Positions 1 through 8,458 of a stretch of DNA of 64,000 bases are shown one piece after another (the stretch's first letter is position 1; each line of letters begins with the position of its first letter). The notes beneath the pieces were generated by a model. The model was not told where the DNA came from. It ran no database searches and saw nothing but the letters and a program-made list of their open reading frames with translations. A program made the translations under genes and the position numbers. Source of the stretch: Gemmatimonadaceae bacterium. Its GTDB lineage: Bacteria > Gemmatimonadota > Gemmatimonadetes > Gemmatimonadales > Gemmatimonadaceae. Location of the stretch: assembly GCA_020851455.1 (NCBI GenBank), contig JADZCT010000018.1:1-64000 (forward strand), written 5' to 3'.

Positions 1-1
1 A

Positions 2-697
2 CTCCCCTCTGCACTCCGCCCCCTGCAGAAAGGCAACATCGCGCCGGTGGACCTGGCGCAGGCCGCCATTGGCCCGGGCATGGCAGTGTACACGCGCTAC
101 GCCAAGGTGCTCGACGCCCAAGGGCAAGCCGTCACCGTGCGCGAGGCGCTCGCGCTCATCAACCAGACGCTCGACGAGACGCTGGCCGAGCAGGAGGGCG
201 ACTTTGACGCCGACACGCGCTGGGCACTCACCTGGTTCGAGCAGCAGGGCTTTGCCGAGGGCGAGTTCGGCGTGGCCGAGCAGCTCAGCAAGTCCAAGAA
301 CACCAGCGTCGCCGGGATGGTCGAAGCCGGCATTGTCGAATCGAAGCGCGGCAAGGTGCGGCTGCTCAGGCCCGGCGAGCTCCCCGCGGATTGGGACCCG
401 ACCACCGACGCGCGCCTCACCGCGTGGGAGATGGTCCACCAGTTGATCCGCGCGCATGCGAGCGGCGGCGACCGTGGCGCGGCCGCGCTGGTCGCCAAGC
501 TCGGCGCCAAGGCCGAGACCGCGCGTGAGCTGGCCTACCGGCTCTATACCGTGAGCGAGCGCAAGAAGCGTGCAGGCGAGGCGCTCAACTACAACGGGCT
601 GGTGCAGAGCTGGCCGGAGATCGTCCGTCTTTCCCGCGAAAGTGCGAGGCCAAGTGACGAGCAGCAGGACGCGTTCGGCGATGGCGCGATCGGCTGA
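2..697 (+). CDS. DUF1156 DNA methyltransferase, C-terminal part (5' truncated)
   Basis: The reading frame is open from the first bases of the window to TGA at 695-697, so the gene starts to the left and only about 231 C-terminal residues are visible. The visible part has the family's tail: a stretch reading KGNIAPVDLAQAAIGPGMAV followed by YTRYAKVL and TVREALALIN. Proteins of this kind are large adenine-specific DNA methyltransferases with a DUF1156 domain, found in defence islands next to DUF499 ATPases and helicases. The catalytic NPPY-type motif would be upstream and cannot be checked. The ATPase genes downstream on the same strand support a role as the modification component of a helicase-methylase-ATPase (Hma-like) antiphage locus. 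The family call is fairly secure; the defence role is inferred from context. Confidence 0.75.
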   Translation, partial: LPSALRPLQKGNIAPVDLAQAAIGPGMAVYTRYAKVLDAQGQAVTVREALALINQTLDETLAEQEGDFDADTRWALTWFEQQGFAEGEFGVAEQLSKSKNTSVAGMVEAGIVESKRGKVRLLRPGELPADWDPTTDARLTAWEMVHQLIRAHASGGDRGAAALVAKLGAKAETARELAYRLYTVSERKKRAGEALNYNGLVQSWPEIVRLSRESARPSDEQQDAFGDGAIG

Positions 698-710
698 GTC
701 TGCCGTCATG

Positions 711-740
711 TTGACATCGTAGCCATATTGACGGTAAATT
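711..740 (+). promoter_or_regulatory. Promoter of the embedded ATPase gene
   Basis: A consensus -35 hexamer TTGACA (711-716) is followed after 18 nt by TAAATT (735-740). The ATG at 749 lies 8 nt after this -10 element, so the transcript would be leaderless. The promoter sits between the methyltransferase and the next gene and would give that gene its own expression within the locus. Confidence 0.5.
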
Positions 741-748
741 TGGCGACG

Positions 749-1906
749 ATGTTTACACGCACGCTGGCACCACCCCGAACGTCGTTCTTCCTGTTCGGCC
801 CGCGCGGCACGGGTAAGAGCACGTGGGTACGAACGCATTTTCGTGACGCGCTGGTGGTGAACCTGCTCGCCGCCGAAAATGCCATTCGTTACGACCGCGA
901 TCCCGCGCTCTTTCGTGCACAGGTGATGGCACGGCCACGCGCGGGCTGGGTGGTGGTGGACGAGGTGCAGCGGGTGCCGCGCCTGCTGGACGAAGTGCAT
1001 TACCTGATGGAGGAAGAGGGCTACCGCCACTTTGCACTCACCGGGTCATCGGCCCGGAAGCTCCGGCGAGGCAGCGCGAACCTGCTGGCGGGGCGGGCCA
1101 TTCTACGCACGCTCTTTCCGCTCACCACGGCCGAGATGGGATATTCCGTGCCGTTGGGTCGCTTGCTCCGCTACGGCTCGATGCCCCTCAGCGTACGGGC
1201 TGGCAGCGATGCCGCCCGGGAGGACTACCTGCGAACCTTCGTCACCACATACCTCGCCGAGGAAGTGCGGGCCGAAGGACTGGTGCGAGACCTGGGCAGC
1301 TTCAGCCGGTTTCTGGCGATCGCCGCGCTTGCCGCGGCGCAAACCACCAACGTTTCCGCGGTGGCGCGCGATGCCAGCGTCTCACGCGAGACGGTCCGCG
1401 GCTACTTCGATATTCTGGTGGATACCCTGATCGGCGACTGGTTGCCAGCGTACCGCCCACGCGCCAAGGTCAAGGAGGTCGCGCAGCCCAAATTCTACTG
1501 GTTCGACCCGGGGGTCCTGCACGCTGCCGCGGGCGGGTTCGACCAGCCGCTGCCCGCGGACTGGGAGGGCGTGCTGCTGGAGCATTTTGTGCTGCACGAA
1601 ATTCGGGCATTTCTGGCCTATTCGTCGGCCAGAGGATCGCTGGGCTACTGGGCCACGCCAAGCGGTGGCGAGGTGGACTTTGTGTGGTGGCGGGGCACCG
1701 AGAGCGTGGCCATCGAAGTGAAATCCAGTCGTCGGTTCCGGCGCGAGTTCAGGTCGGGCATCCGGTCGTTCAGCGACAGCATGAAGGGTAAGGTGCGGAG
1801 CTACGTCGTCTATCGTGGCGATGAGGAGCTGGAAGTTGATGGCACGCGCGTGCTGCCACTGGAGGCGTTCGTGCGGCGCCTGCACCGTGGCGAGATTCTG
1901 GGCTGA
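749..1906 (+). CDS. AAA-14 / DUF4143 ATPase with PD-(D/E)XK-like C-terminus
   Basis: This 385-residue protein has a Walker A motif GPRGTGKS (residues 17-24) and a Walker B VVVDEVQR (D71, E72), then the DUF4143 region. Its C-terminus carries GGEVDFVWW (E308, D310) and AIEVKSS (E323, K325), the spacing of a PD-(D/E)XK nuclease core, as is usual for DUF4143 proteins. ATG 749 is chosen over the in-frame TTG at 728 because a promoter-like -10 element sits 8 nt upstream. The gene lies between the DUF1156 methyltransferase and the DUF499 ATPase, genes that usually belong to one defence locus, so it looks like an embedded cargo gene. Whether it cuts nucleic acid, and whether it is a separate defence module or a passenger, cannot be read from the sequence. 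Confidence 0.8.
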   Translation: MFTRTLAPPRTSFFLFGPRGTGKSTWVRTHFRDALVVNLLAAENAIRYDRDPALFRAQVMARPRAGWVVVDEVQRVPRLLDEVHYLMEEEGYRHFALTGSSARKLRRGSANLLAGRAILRTLFPLTTAEMGYSVPLGRLLRYGSMPLSVRAGSDAAREDYLRTFVTTYLAEEVRAEGLVRDLGSFSRFLAIAALAAAQTTNVSAVARDASVSRETVRGYFDILVDTLIGDWLPAYRPRAKVKEVAQPKFYWFDPGVLHAAAGGFDQPLPADWEGVLLEHFVLHEIRAFLAYSSARGSLGYWATPSGGEVDFVWWRGTESVAIEVKSSRRFRREFRSGIRSFSDSMKGKVRSYVVYRGDEELEVDGTRVLPLEAFVRRLHRGEILG

Positions 1907-1929
1907 CCAGGAATATCACGGAAGGGACC

Positions 1930-4900
1930 ATGGCAATTACCAACCAGGAACGCGTCGGCAAGGCAATGGAACTCCTGCGCGCGGGGCTGGCGCCCTTCGC
2001 CGAGCGCGAGTTCACGAGCCAGCACCACGCGCAGGCCGCCGATGCGGCGCGCCGCTACTTGGGCGACGACCGCACGGTCGCCAAGAAGCCGATCGCCGAG
2101 TGGGACGTGGCCGCGCTGCTCAAGCTGATGTGGGAGGCGTGGAACGAGATATTCGGCAAGACGCTCGGCCGCGCCGAGCGCTCGCTGGTGCAGGAACTGC
2201 GCGACGCGCGCAACAAGTGGGCGCATCAGGAGCCGTTCTCGAGCGACGACACCGATCGAGCGCTCGACTCGATGGCCCGACTCCTCACCGCCCTCTCGGC
2301 CCCGCAGGCGGACGAAGTCAACAAGATGAAACAAGAATTGCGCCGGCTGACGTTCGACGAGCAGGTGCGTAGCGAAAAGCGCAAGGCCGGCGGCTCGTTA
2401 ATCGAGGCCGCTGCGACCGGCACGCTCAAGCCTTGGCGCGAGATTGTCACACCCCACGCCGACGTGGAGAGCGGTCGCTACCAGCAGGCCGAGTTTGCCG
2501 CCGACCTCTGGCAGGTGCATTTGGGTGAAGGGTCGGACGAATACCGGAACCCCAAAGAATTCTTCCGTCGCACATATCTCACCGAGAGTCTCAAGGGCTT
2601 GCTCGTGGGTGGCGTGCAGCGCATTGCTGGAACCGGCGGCGATCCGGTGGTGCAGCTCCAGACCAACTTTGGCGGCGGCAAGACCCACTCGATGCTGGCG
2701 CTCTATCACATGTTCTCCGGGGCGAACGCGGGAGAGCTGGCGGGCGTAGACGCGGTGCTGGCCCAGGCGCGCGTGAAGAGCCTGCCTGGGGCGAAGCGCG
2801 TGGTGCTGGTGGGGAACAAGATCTCGCCGGGTAACCCGGTCACCAAGCCAGACGGTACCGTGGTGCGCACGCTCTGGGGCGAGCTGGCGTGGCAGCTTGG
2901 CGGCAAGAAGGCGTTCGCGCGGGTCAAGGCCGACGATGAAAAGGCCACGAACCCCGGCGACGTGCTGCGCGAGCTGTTCAAGGAGTACGGTCCGTGCTTG
3001 ATACTGATTGACGAATGGGTGGCCTACGCGCGGCAGCTTCATGAACAGAGCGACCTGCCGGCTGGCGGCTTCGAAACCCAGTTCACCTTCGCGCAGGCGC
3101 TCACGGAATCGGCCAAGCTGGCGGGCAACACGCTGCTCGTGATCTCGCTGCCGGCTTCGGACACCCAGGGCTCGCCGCACACGCAGGCCGACGACGCGGA
3201 GGTGGGCGGCATCCGCGGGCGCGAGGCGCTCGAGCGGCTGCGCAACGTGGTGGGCCGCGTGGAATCGTCGTGGCGACCGGCGACTGCGGAAGAAGGCTTC
3301 GAGATCGTCCGGCGGCGGCTGTTCGAGCCGCTGGCCGGCCCGGACTCCTTCAAGCAACGCGACGTGACCGCGCGCGCATTCGCGGACCTGTATCATGCAC
3401 AAAGCGCCGAGTTTCCGCCCGAGTGCAAGGGCGCCGAATACGAAAAGCGGATTAAGGCCGCTTACCCGATCCACCCCGAGATTTTCGACCGGCTCTACAC
3501 CGACTGGTCCACGCTGCTCAAGTTCCAGCGCACGCGCGGCGTGTTGCGGCTGATGGCGGCAGTGATCCACAGCTTGTGGGAAAAGGGAGACCGCAATCCT
3601 CTGATCCTGCCTTCCACGGTGCCGATTGACGATTCGCGCGTGCAGTCCGAGCTCACGCGGTATCTCTCGGACAACTGGGCGCCAATCATCGAGAAGGACG
3701 TGGATGGGCCGAGCTCTCTGCCGCTCAAGATCGACAGCGAGCAGCCCAACCTCGGCAAGCTCCACGCAACGCGGCGCGTGGCACGCACCATCTACCTCGG
3801 TTCGGCGCCCACGACGGCGGCCGCGCACCGCGGGCTCGAGGACCGACGCGTGAAGCTCGGCTGCGTGATGCCCGGCGAGACGCCGGCGGTGTTTGGCGAT
3901 GCGCTGCGGCGGCTCGCGGCGGCGGCGACCTACCTCTATCAGGACGGCCCGCGCTTCTGGTATGCCACCCAGCCGACCGTCACCAAACTTGCCGAAGATC
4001 GCGCCGAGCAGCTCAAGCGCGACCCGGACAAGGTGGCGCAGGAACTGGACGAGCGACTGCGCGGCGACCTGCGCAAGACGGGCGATTTCTCGCGCATCCA
4101 CCCGATGCCGCGCACCGGCGCCGACGTGCCGGATGACTTCGACACGAGGCTGGTGGTGTTGCCGGCGGAGCACGCGTACACGAAGGAGCCTGGTAGTGCG
4201 GCCGAGAATGCGGCGCGGGCGATCCTCGAGTCGCGCGGGAGCACGCCGCGCCTCTACCGCAACACGCTGGTCTTCCTTGCGGCGGACAAAGTGCGCCTGC
4301 AAGATCTGGATGAGGCGGTGCGCCGGTTCCTCGCGTGGCAGTCAATACTGGCCGAAAAGGAAACGCTCAACTTGGATCCGCACCAGGTGCGGCAGGCGGA
4401 GACGCAGAAGCGGGCGGCTGAAGGTGCAGTGACGGCGCTCTTGCCCGAGACGTACCAGTGGCTGCTCGTGCCGGAACAGGTGACGCCGGATGCCGCGGTG
4501 ACTTGGCGGGCGGTGCGCCTGTCGGGCGGCGACGCGCTCGCAGTACGCGCAAGCAAGAAGCTGCGAAGTGATGAGTCGCTGGTGATGGCGCTCGGCTCAA
4601 CTGTTCTCCGGAAGCATCTCGACGATGTACCGCTGTGGCGCGGCGACGACGTTGCAGTGAAGCAACTCGTGGAGGATTTCGCGCGGTACCTCTACCTGCC
4701 ACGGCTCGCCGGCCCCGAAGTGCTCGTTCAGGCCATTCGCGACGGCGTGGCCCTGCTCACATGGCGGTCCGATACGTTCGCGTACACCGAGGGTTATGAC
4801 GAAGGCGCGGCGCGGCACCGGGGGCTTCGCGGCGGACAGGTGGTATCGCTCTCGGCGGACAGTCCCGGAGTGTTGGTCAAGCCGGACGTGGCGCGGCGAC

Positions 4901-5244
4901 AGATGGATGCCGAAGTGCCGACGCCATCGCCGGCTGCTGAGCCGAGTCCCGGGTCCGATCCTGGTTCCGCACGCGGCGCGGGGCCGTCGTCGTTGCCACC
5001 GGAGCGCCAAATCAGGCGCTTCCATGGCACGGTATCGCTCGACCCGACTCGCGTTGGCAGGGATGCCGGCCGCATTGCCGAAGAAGTGCTTGCGCATCTG
5101 GCTGGCCAGGTAGGTGCCGAGGTCACGGTTACGCTCGAGATCGAGGCGAAGCTACCCGACGGCGCGTCGGATCAGATCGTCCGCACCGTGACCGAGAACA
5201 GCCGGACGCTCAAGTTCACGTCGCATGGCTTTGAAGTGAACTGA
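1930..5244 (+). CDS. DUF499 ATPase with N-terminal Swt1-like HEPN domain
   Basis: The product has 1104 residues, a typical length for DUF499 proteins. Residues 1-135 form a helical domain resembling Swt1-type HEPN, with RNKWAH (R94 to H99, an Rx4H motif) at the expected catalytic place. The ATPase core has the family's P-loop FGGGKTH (residues 247-253) and Walker B LILIDEW (D361, E362). Residues around 1000-1030 are a Pro/Ser/Gly-rich linker before a small C-terminal domain. The ATG follows GGAAGGG (about 1919-1925) and lies 23 bp after the embedded ATPase gene. DUF499 ATPases accompany DUF1156 methyltransferases and helicases in antiphage loci. A DUF3780 gene and a helicase, often present, are not seen downstream. 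The HEPN domain may be catalytic or only structural. Confidence 0.82.
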   Translation: MAITNQERVGKAMELLRAGLAPFAEREFTSQHHAQAADAARRYLGDDRTVAKKPIAEWDVAALLKLMWEAWNEIFGKTLGRAERSLVQELRDARNKWAHQEPFSSDDTDRALDSMARLLTALSAPQADEVNKMKQELRRLTFDEQVRSEKRKAGGSLIEAAATGTLKPWREIVTPHADVESGRYQQAEFAADLWQVHLGEGSDEYRNPKEFFRRTYLTESLKGLLVGGVQRIAGTGGDPVVQLQTNFGGGKTHSMLALYHMFSGANAGELAGVDAVLAQARVKSLPGAKRVVLVGNKISPGNPVTKPDGTVVRTLWGELAWQLGGKKAFARVKADDEKATNPGDVLRELFKEYGPCLILIDEWVAYARQLHEQSDLPAGGFETQFTFAQALTESAKLAGNTLLVISLPASDTQGSPHTQADDAEVGGIRGREALERLRNVVGRVESSWRPATAEEGFEIVRRRLFEPLAGPDSFKQRDVTARAFADLYHAQSAEFPPECKGAEYEKRIKAAYPIHPEIFDRLYTDWSTLLKFQRTRGVLRLMAAVIHSLWEKGDRNPLILPSTVPIDDSRVQSELTRYLSDNWAPIIEKDVDGPSSLPLKIDSEQPNLGKLHATRRVARTIYLGSAPTTAAAHRGLEDRRVKLGCVMPGETPAVFGDALRRLAAAATYLYQDGPRFWYATQPTVTKLAEDRAEQLKRDPDKVAQELDERLRGDLRKTGDFSRIHPMPRTGADVPDDFDTRLVVLPAEHAYTKEPGSAAENAARAILESRGSTPRLYRNTLVFLAADKVRLQDLDEAVRRFLAWQSILAEKETLNLDPHQVRQAETQKRAAEGAVTALLPETYQWLLVPEQVTPDAAVTWRAVRLSGGDALAVRASKKLRSDESLVMALGSTVLRKHLDDVPLWRGDDVAVKQLVEDFARYLYLPRLAGPEVLVQAIRDGVALLTWRSDTFAYTEGYDEGAARHRGLRGGQVVSLSADSPGVLVKPDVARRQMDAEVPTPSPAAEPSPGSDPGSARGAGPSSLPPERQIRRFHGTVSLDPTRVGRDAGRIAEEVLAHLAGQVGAEVTVTLEIEAKLPDGASDQIVRTVTENSRTLKFTSHGFEVN

Positions 5245-5265
5245 CGCGCGCGAAGGGGCGGAGCA

Positions 5266-5370
5266 CTACTGACTCAGTGCGTGGGCTCGCCGGAGATTCC
5301 GGTGGGTAGACGCAGCGCCGGCCACCACGACCAGGCCGGCCAAGGCCAGCACGGTGCCCACGACACTCAT
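5266..5370 (-). CDS. Possible small membrane peptide (34 aa)
   Basis: An ATG-started frame of 34 codons encodes a peptide beginning MSVVGTVLALAGLVVVAGAA and ending in a basic tail (STHRNLRRAHALSQ), which is the layout of a single-pass membrane peptide. It starts 25 bp after the stop codon of the DUF5916 gene and reads in the same direction. There is no Shine-Dalgarno sequence, and part of it overlaps a terminator-like hairpin. It could be a genuine small gene or a chance frame in the 151-bp gap. Confidence 0.25.
   Translation of the reverse strand: MSVVGTVLALAGLVVVAGAASTHRNLRRAHALSQ
5317..5340. terminator. Hairpin between convergent genes
   Basis: GCCGGCC (5317-5323) pairs perfectly with GGCCGGC (5334-5340) around a 10-nt loop. 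It lies between the end of the defence locus and the end of the DUF5916 gene, so it could terminate transcription from both sides. No T-tract follows. Confidence 0.3.
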
Positions 5371-5395
5371 GCGCACGCGGGTCCGCCGCCCGCGT

Positions 5396-7738
5396 CTACA
5401 GCCGGAACAGGTAACTGAGCTTCAGGAATAGTCCGGCAGAGGTGCGCCGAAAGTCCTGGAACGCGAGCTGTCCCGGCTCTGTCATCGCGGCGCCGTAGCC
5501 AAGATAGAAAAGGGTGCCGGGCGTCGGGTGATAGCTCAGCAGCCAGTCCGCGCGGAAATCGTTCGACTCGCTGCCAGCGTCAGCCACGCCGTTGAGGCGG
5601 ATGGGGAACCCGTTGCGGTCAACGAGCGGCGCCTCCCTGCTGGCCGTGTACTGGCCCACCACGCGCACGAACGTCGAGCGGCTGAGCTGGTACTCGACCT
5701 TGAGGCGCGGTATGGACTGGTAGAGCGCCCTGCTGCCATCGCGCTCGCGGTAGAGGGCAAGTCGCGTCACCTGTACCGACGTGCGGAGTCCGGCGGTTGG
5801 CCGCACGTCCAGCGTGCCGTCGAAGCGCACGCTCCTGCCACGCGCCGCTTCCCGAAAGATGGGAGCTTCTCCAGCGCTCACGCTGCCGGTGGCCGTGAAA
5901 GCCCGATACGTAGGCGTCGTCACGCCGATCGAGCCGCTGAAGAGATCGCTCTCGCCTCCCGGCACGGCAAACGGCGCCATGCCGCCGGGGCCGCTCGTGT
6001 ACGATGCGTACGCGCCTGGTTCGTACGGGTAGAAGTTGTGACCGACGGAGCCGTTCAGGCGCCAGCCGCCGCGGAACGTCGCGCTGGGGCTTATGCTCTC
6101 ATAGCCCTCGATCGCGCCAGCCCCGGGACGCGTGAACCGCGTAACCCGACTGACATTCGTGAAGACGCCCCATTGCTGCGCAAGCGCGCCAGGGTCGCCG
6201 TAGAACGTGAAGCGGTTCATGACGGACGCCTCGACGATGTCGGTGCGGTTGACGAACCCCGCGGCCGCACGAAAGTCGGGCGCGATACCCTTCAGACTGT
6301 AGTGGAACCCCCACGCGCGTCCGGTGCGGTCCCAGAGCGCCTCGAACAACTGCCCGTCCCGGGCGCGGCCAGCGCTGTCGGTCCACGACTGCACGTACTG
6401 CGCGCCCACGAAGTAGAGGCCCGAGTGGAAGATCCTGGCGTCCGCACCCGCAAGGCGCGACGACTGCGCGCCCTCCTCGCGCGTGGTGAGGATGGCGCCA
6501 ACGGTCGAGCTCCCGCCGAGGTCCTGCCTGAGCCGCACGACGCCAAACACGGGGTTCGACCTGCCGTCCCACGAATCGGACCTCGAGTCGGAGGTCACAA
6601 GCGCCGCGATGTTGGTGCCCCCTACCTTCCCCGCGAGCTTGAGTCCCGCGTCGGGCGACGCCATGCGCCGGGTGTACACGAGCTGGTTCGGGGTGTCGAA
6701 GAGCTCGAGTCCGTCCAGGAAGAAGGGTCGCTTCTCGGGATAGAAGAGCGCGAAGCGCTCGTTCAGCGTCACCTGGCCGACGTCGGCTTCCACCTGCGAG
6801 AAATCGGGGTTGACGGTGCCATTGAGCGTCATGTTCTGGCGGACGCCCCAGTGCAGGTCGGCGCCGATCTCCTGCGCGTTCGTGTACCTCCAGCCGTCGG
6901 GCGACGCCCCGCCGTCGGCCCGCGCGGTGACGGTTGGCGTTGCGTCGAGCACGAGCCCGCGCTGCAGGTCGTGGAGCCCACCGAGCGTCCCGGCCTGGCC
7001 GAGGAAGCTCGAGCTCGCGCGCAGCGCCGGCGCCCACGAATCCTGGAAGCCGCTGTGCTGTACGCGGCGGAGCACGTGCAGGCCCCACGTCTGCACGGCA
7101 ACGTCGCGGTAACGGAGCGTCTTGAACGGGATCCGCACCTCCACTTCGTAGCCGCCGGGCACGAGACGGCCCTTCGACTCGAATACGTAGTCCGGGTTCA
7201 GGTCGGTGTTGCCGTCCATGAAGTTGATGTCGCGAATTCCGCCGCCGCCCGCCGAGAAGCCGCCGGCTCCGCCGGAGTACTGGTCGCTCCGCGTGCCGTC
7301 CTGCTGCATGCCCAGCGGGTTCACGCCAAAGAGGAACGCCGTGCGGCGGTCGTTATATGTGTCGAGCAGGATCTGCACGTAGTCCTCGCTCGCGATATTG
7401 TCGCGGTTGGCGCGCGTGGCGCGGACGACGTCGCCATGCGCCTCGCGCGCGCGAATCCCGAACCAGATCGCGTCCGGCGCATACCACACCAGAACCTCGG
7501 TCGAGTCTTCAGCCGGCCGACCGTCCACTGGCTGGTATTGCGAGAATCCCGTGAGACGCGCGGCCTTCGACCACGCGGGTTCGTCGAGCCGGCCGTCCAC
7601 GACGGCGGGCTCGGTGAGGCGAGGTACGAGAACGTGCAGTTGCCCCGCGGATCCATCCCATGTGTCCCGGGAAGCACCAGGCTGGGCAGGCATCGCTCCC
7701 TGCAGGAGCGCGAAAGCACCAAAGGCGGTAATGAGCAT
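5396..7738 (-). CDS. DUF5916 / CBM9-like domain outer-surface protein
   Basis: This 780-residue exported protein starts with a signal peptide (MLITAFGAFALLQGAMPAQ). A carbohydrate-family-9-like beta-sandwich follows (roughly residues 35-230), opening with VVDGRLDEPAWSKAARL. The rest is a long beta-rich region rich in aromatic strands, as in DUF5916 proteins predicted to form outer-membrane barrels. It ends in LSYLFRL, so it lacks the usual terminal Phe. The ATG at 7738 is preferred because it begins the signal peptide and lies 7 nt after a TAGATT element; an in-frame start 46 codons upstream would put a basic stretch before the signal. The gene is divergent from the ECF sigma operon. Its function is unknown; sugar or polymer binding at the cell surface is a family-based guess. 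Confidence 0.75.
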   Translation of the reverse strand: MLITAFGAFALLQGAMPAQPGASRDTWDGSAGQLHVLVPRLTEPAVVDGRLDEPAWSKAARLTGFSQYQPVDGRPAEDSTEVLVWYAPDAIWFGIRAREAHGDVVRATRANRDNIASEDYVQILLDTYNDRRTAFLFGVNPLGMQQDGTRSDQYSGGAGGFSAGGGGIRDINFMDGNTDLNPDYVFESKGRLVPGGYEVEVRIPFKTLRYRDVAVQTWGLHVLRRVQHSGFQDSWAPALRASSSFLGQAGTLGGLHDLQRGLVLDATPTVTARADGGASPDGWRYTNAQEIGADLHWGVRQNMTLNGTVNPDFSQVEADVGQVTLNERFALFYPEKRPFFLDGLELFDTPNQLVYTRRMASPDAGLKLAGKVGGTNIAALVTSDSRSDSWDGRSNPVFGVVRLRQDLGGSSTVGAILTTREEGAQSSRLAGADARIFHSGLYFVGAQYVQSWTDSAGRARDGQLFEALWDRTGRAWGFHYSLKGIAPDFRAAAGFVNRTDIVEASVMNRFTFYGDPGALAQQWGVFTNVSRVTRFTRPGAGAIEGYESISPSATFRGGWRLNGSVGHNFYPYEPGAYASYTSGPGGMAPFAVPGGESDLFSGSIGVTTPTYRAFTATGSVSAGEAPIFREAARGRSVRFDGTLDVRPTAGLRTSVQVTRLALYRERDGSRALYQSIPRLKVEYQLSRSTFVRVVGQYTASREAPLVDRNGFPIRLNGVADAGSESNDFRADWLLSYHPTPGTLFYLGYGAAMTEPGQLAFQDFRRTSAGLFLKLSYLFRL

Positions 7739-7745
7739 CGCATGA

Positions 7746-7751
7746 AATCTA
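7746..7751 (-). promoter_or_regulatory. -10 element of the DUF5916 gene (leaderless start)
   Basis: On the minus strand TAGATT ends 7 nt before the ATG at 7738, and there is no Shine-Dalgarno between them. The spacing puts the transcription start at or next to the start codon. No good -35 hexamer is visible. Confidence 0.4.
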
Positions 7752-7894
7752 GCCGGATGCAGGGTATGGCCCGGAACGGTGACACCAATCCACACCGCCA
7801 ACACGTAGTCAGGGAACGGCACCGAGCCCGCGTTCAAACCCTCCGGCGCATCCTGCTGTCTGATTCGGTGAGCCACTCCGGATCAGCGACAAGG

Positions 7895-8458
7895 ATGCAG
7901 GCCCTGCCCCAACCAGTGACCCTCGATCAGTTGCGCGTTGACGATGCCGTGCTCGCCGCCCGCGGCGACCGGCGCGCGTTCGAGCGCCTCTACCGGGATC
8001 ACGTGGCCAGGATCTTCACGCTCTGCGTCCGCATGGTGGGGGAGCGAGCCCGGGCGGAGGAGCTGACGCAGGACGTGTTCGTGCGGGCGTGGGAGAAGCT
8101 TGAGCAGTTTCGCGGCAACGCGGCGTTCGGCACCTGGCTGCATCGCCTGGCAGTGAACGTCGTGCTCAACGACAGACAATCGGAGAAGAGGCGGCGCGAC
8201 CGGCACGACGACGGCGTAGGTGACATGGATGCACTGAGCCACGGAGAGGTGCGCCCGCTCGCGCTACCGGAGCTCGGCATAGACCTGGAGGCGGCGATCG
8301 CCGCGCTCCCACCGGGCGCAAGGCAGGTGTTCGTCCTGCACGACATCGAGGGCTATACCCACGAGGAGATTGCCGCCATGCTCGGTGTCGGCAGTGGAGG
8401 ATGCAAAGCGCAGCTCCACCGCGCCCGGATGCTGCTGAGGGCGGCGTTGAACCGATGA
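7895..8458 (+). CDS. ECF-type RNA polymerase sigma factor
   Basis: A 187-residue sigma-70 family protein of RpoE type. Region 2 lies at about residues 20-90 (AFERLYRDHVARIFTLCVRM, then AEELTQDVFVRAWEKL). Region 4 lies at about 125-185 (LPPGARQVFVLHDIEGYTHE followed by EIAAMLGVGSGGCKAQLHRA). The ATG at 7895 gives a normal length; an in-frame GTG at 7868 is an alternative. The gene overlaps the next by ATGA, and that product is a zinc-type anti-sigma factor. The two DUF4097 genes after that are probably its regulon or accessory proteins. Family certain, target promoters unknown. Confidence 0.9.
   Translation: MQALPQPVTLDQLRVDDAVLAARGDRRAFERLYRDHVARIFTLCVRMVGERARAEELTQDVFVRAWEKLEQFRGNAAFGTWLHRLAVNVVLNDRQSEKRRRDRHDDGVGDMDALSHGEVRPLALPELGIDLEAAIAALPPGARQVFVLHDIEGYTHEEIAAMLGVGSGGCKAQLHRARMLLRAALNR

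Noticed and set aside
2398-4302. A 634-codon minus-strand frame opposite the DUF499 gene
   Set aside because: Arg/His/Ala-rich antisense frame with no motif; the plus strand has the ATPase motifs.
5245-5395. Attachment site, tRNA gene or insertion sequence at the right edge of the defence locus
   Set aside because: No direct repeat, tRNA-like sequence or transposase remnant could be seen; only a hairpin and a possible small ORF.
5528-7894. A plus-strand frame continuing upstream of the ECF sigma factor
   Set aside because: It runs antisense to the DUF5916 gene and has Arg/Ala-rich composition; only the part from 7895 has the sigma-factor domains.
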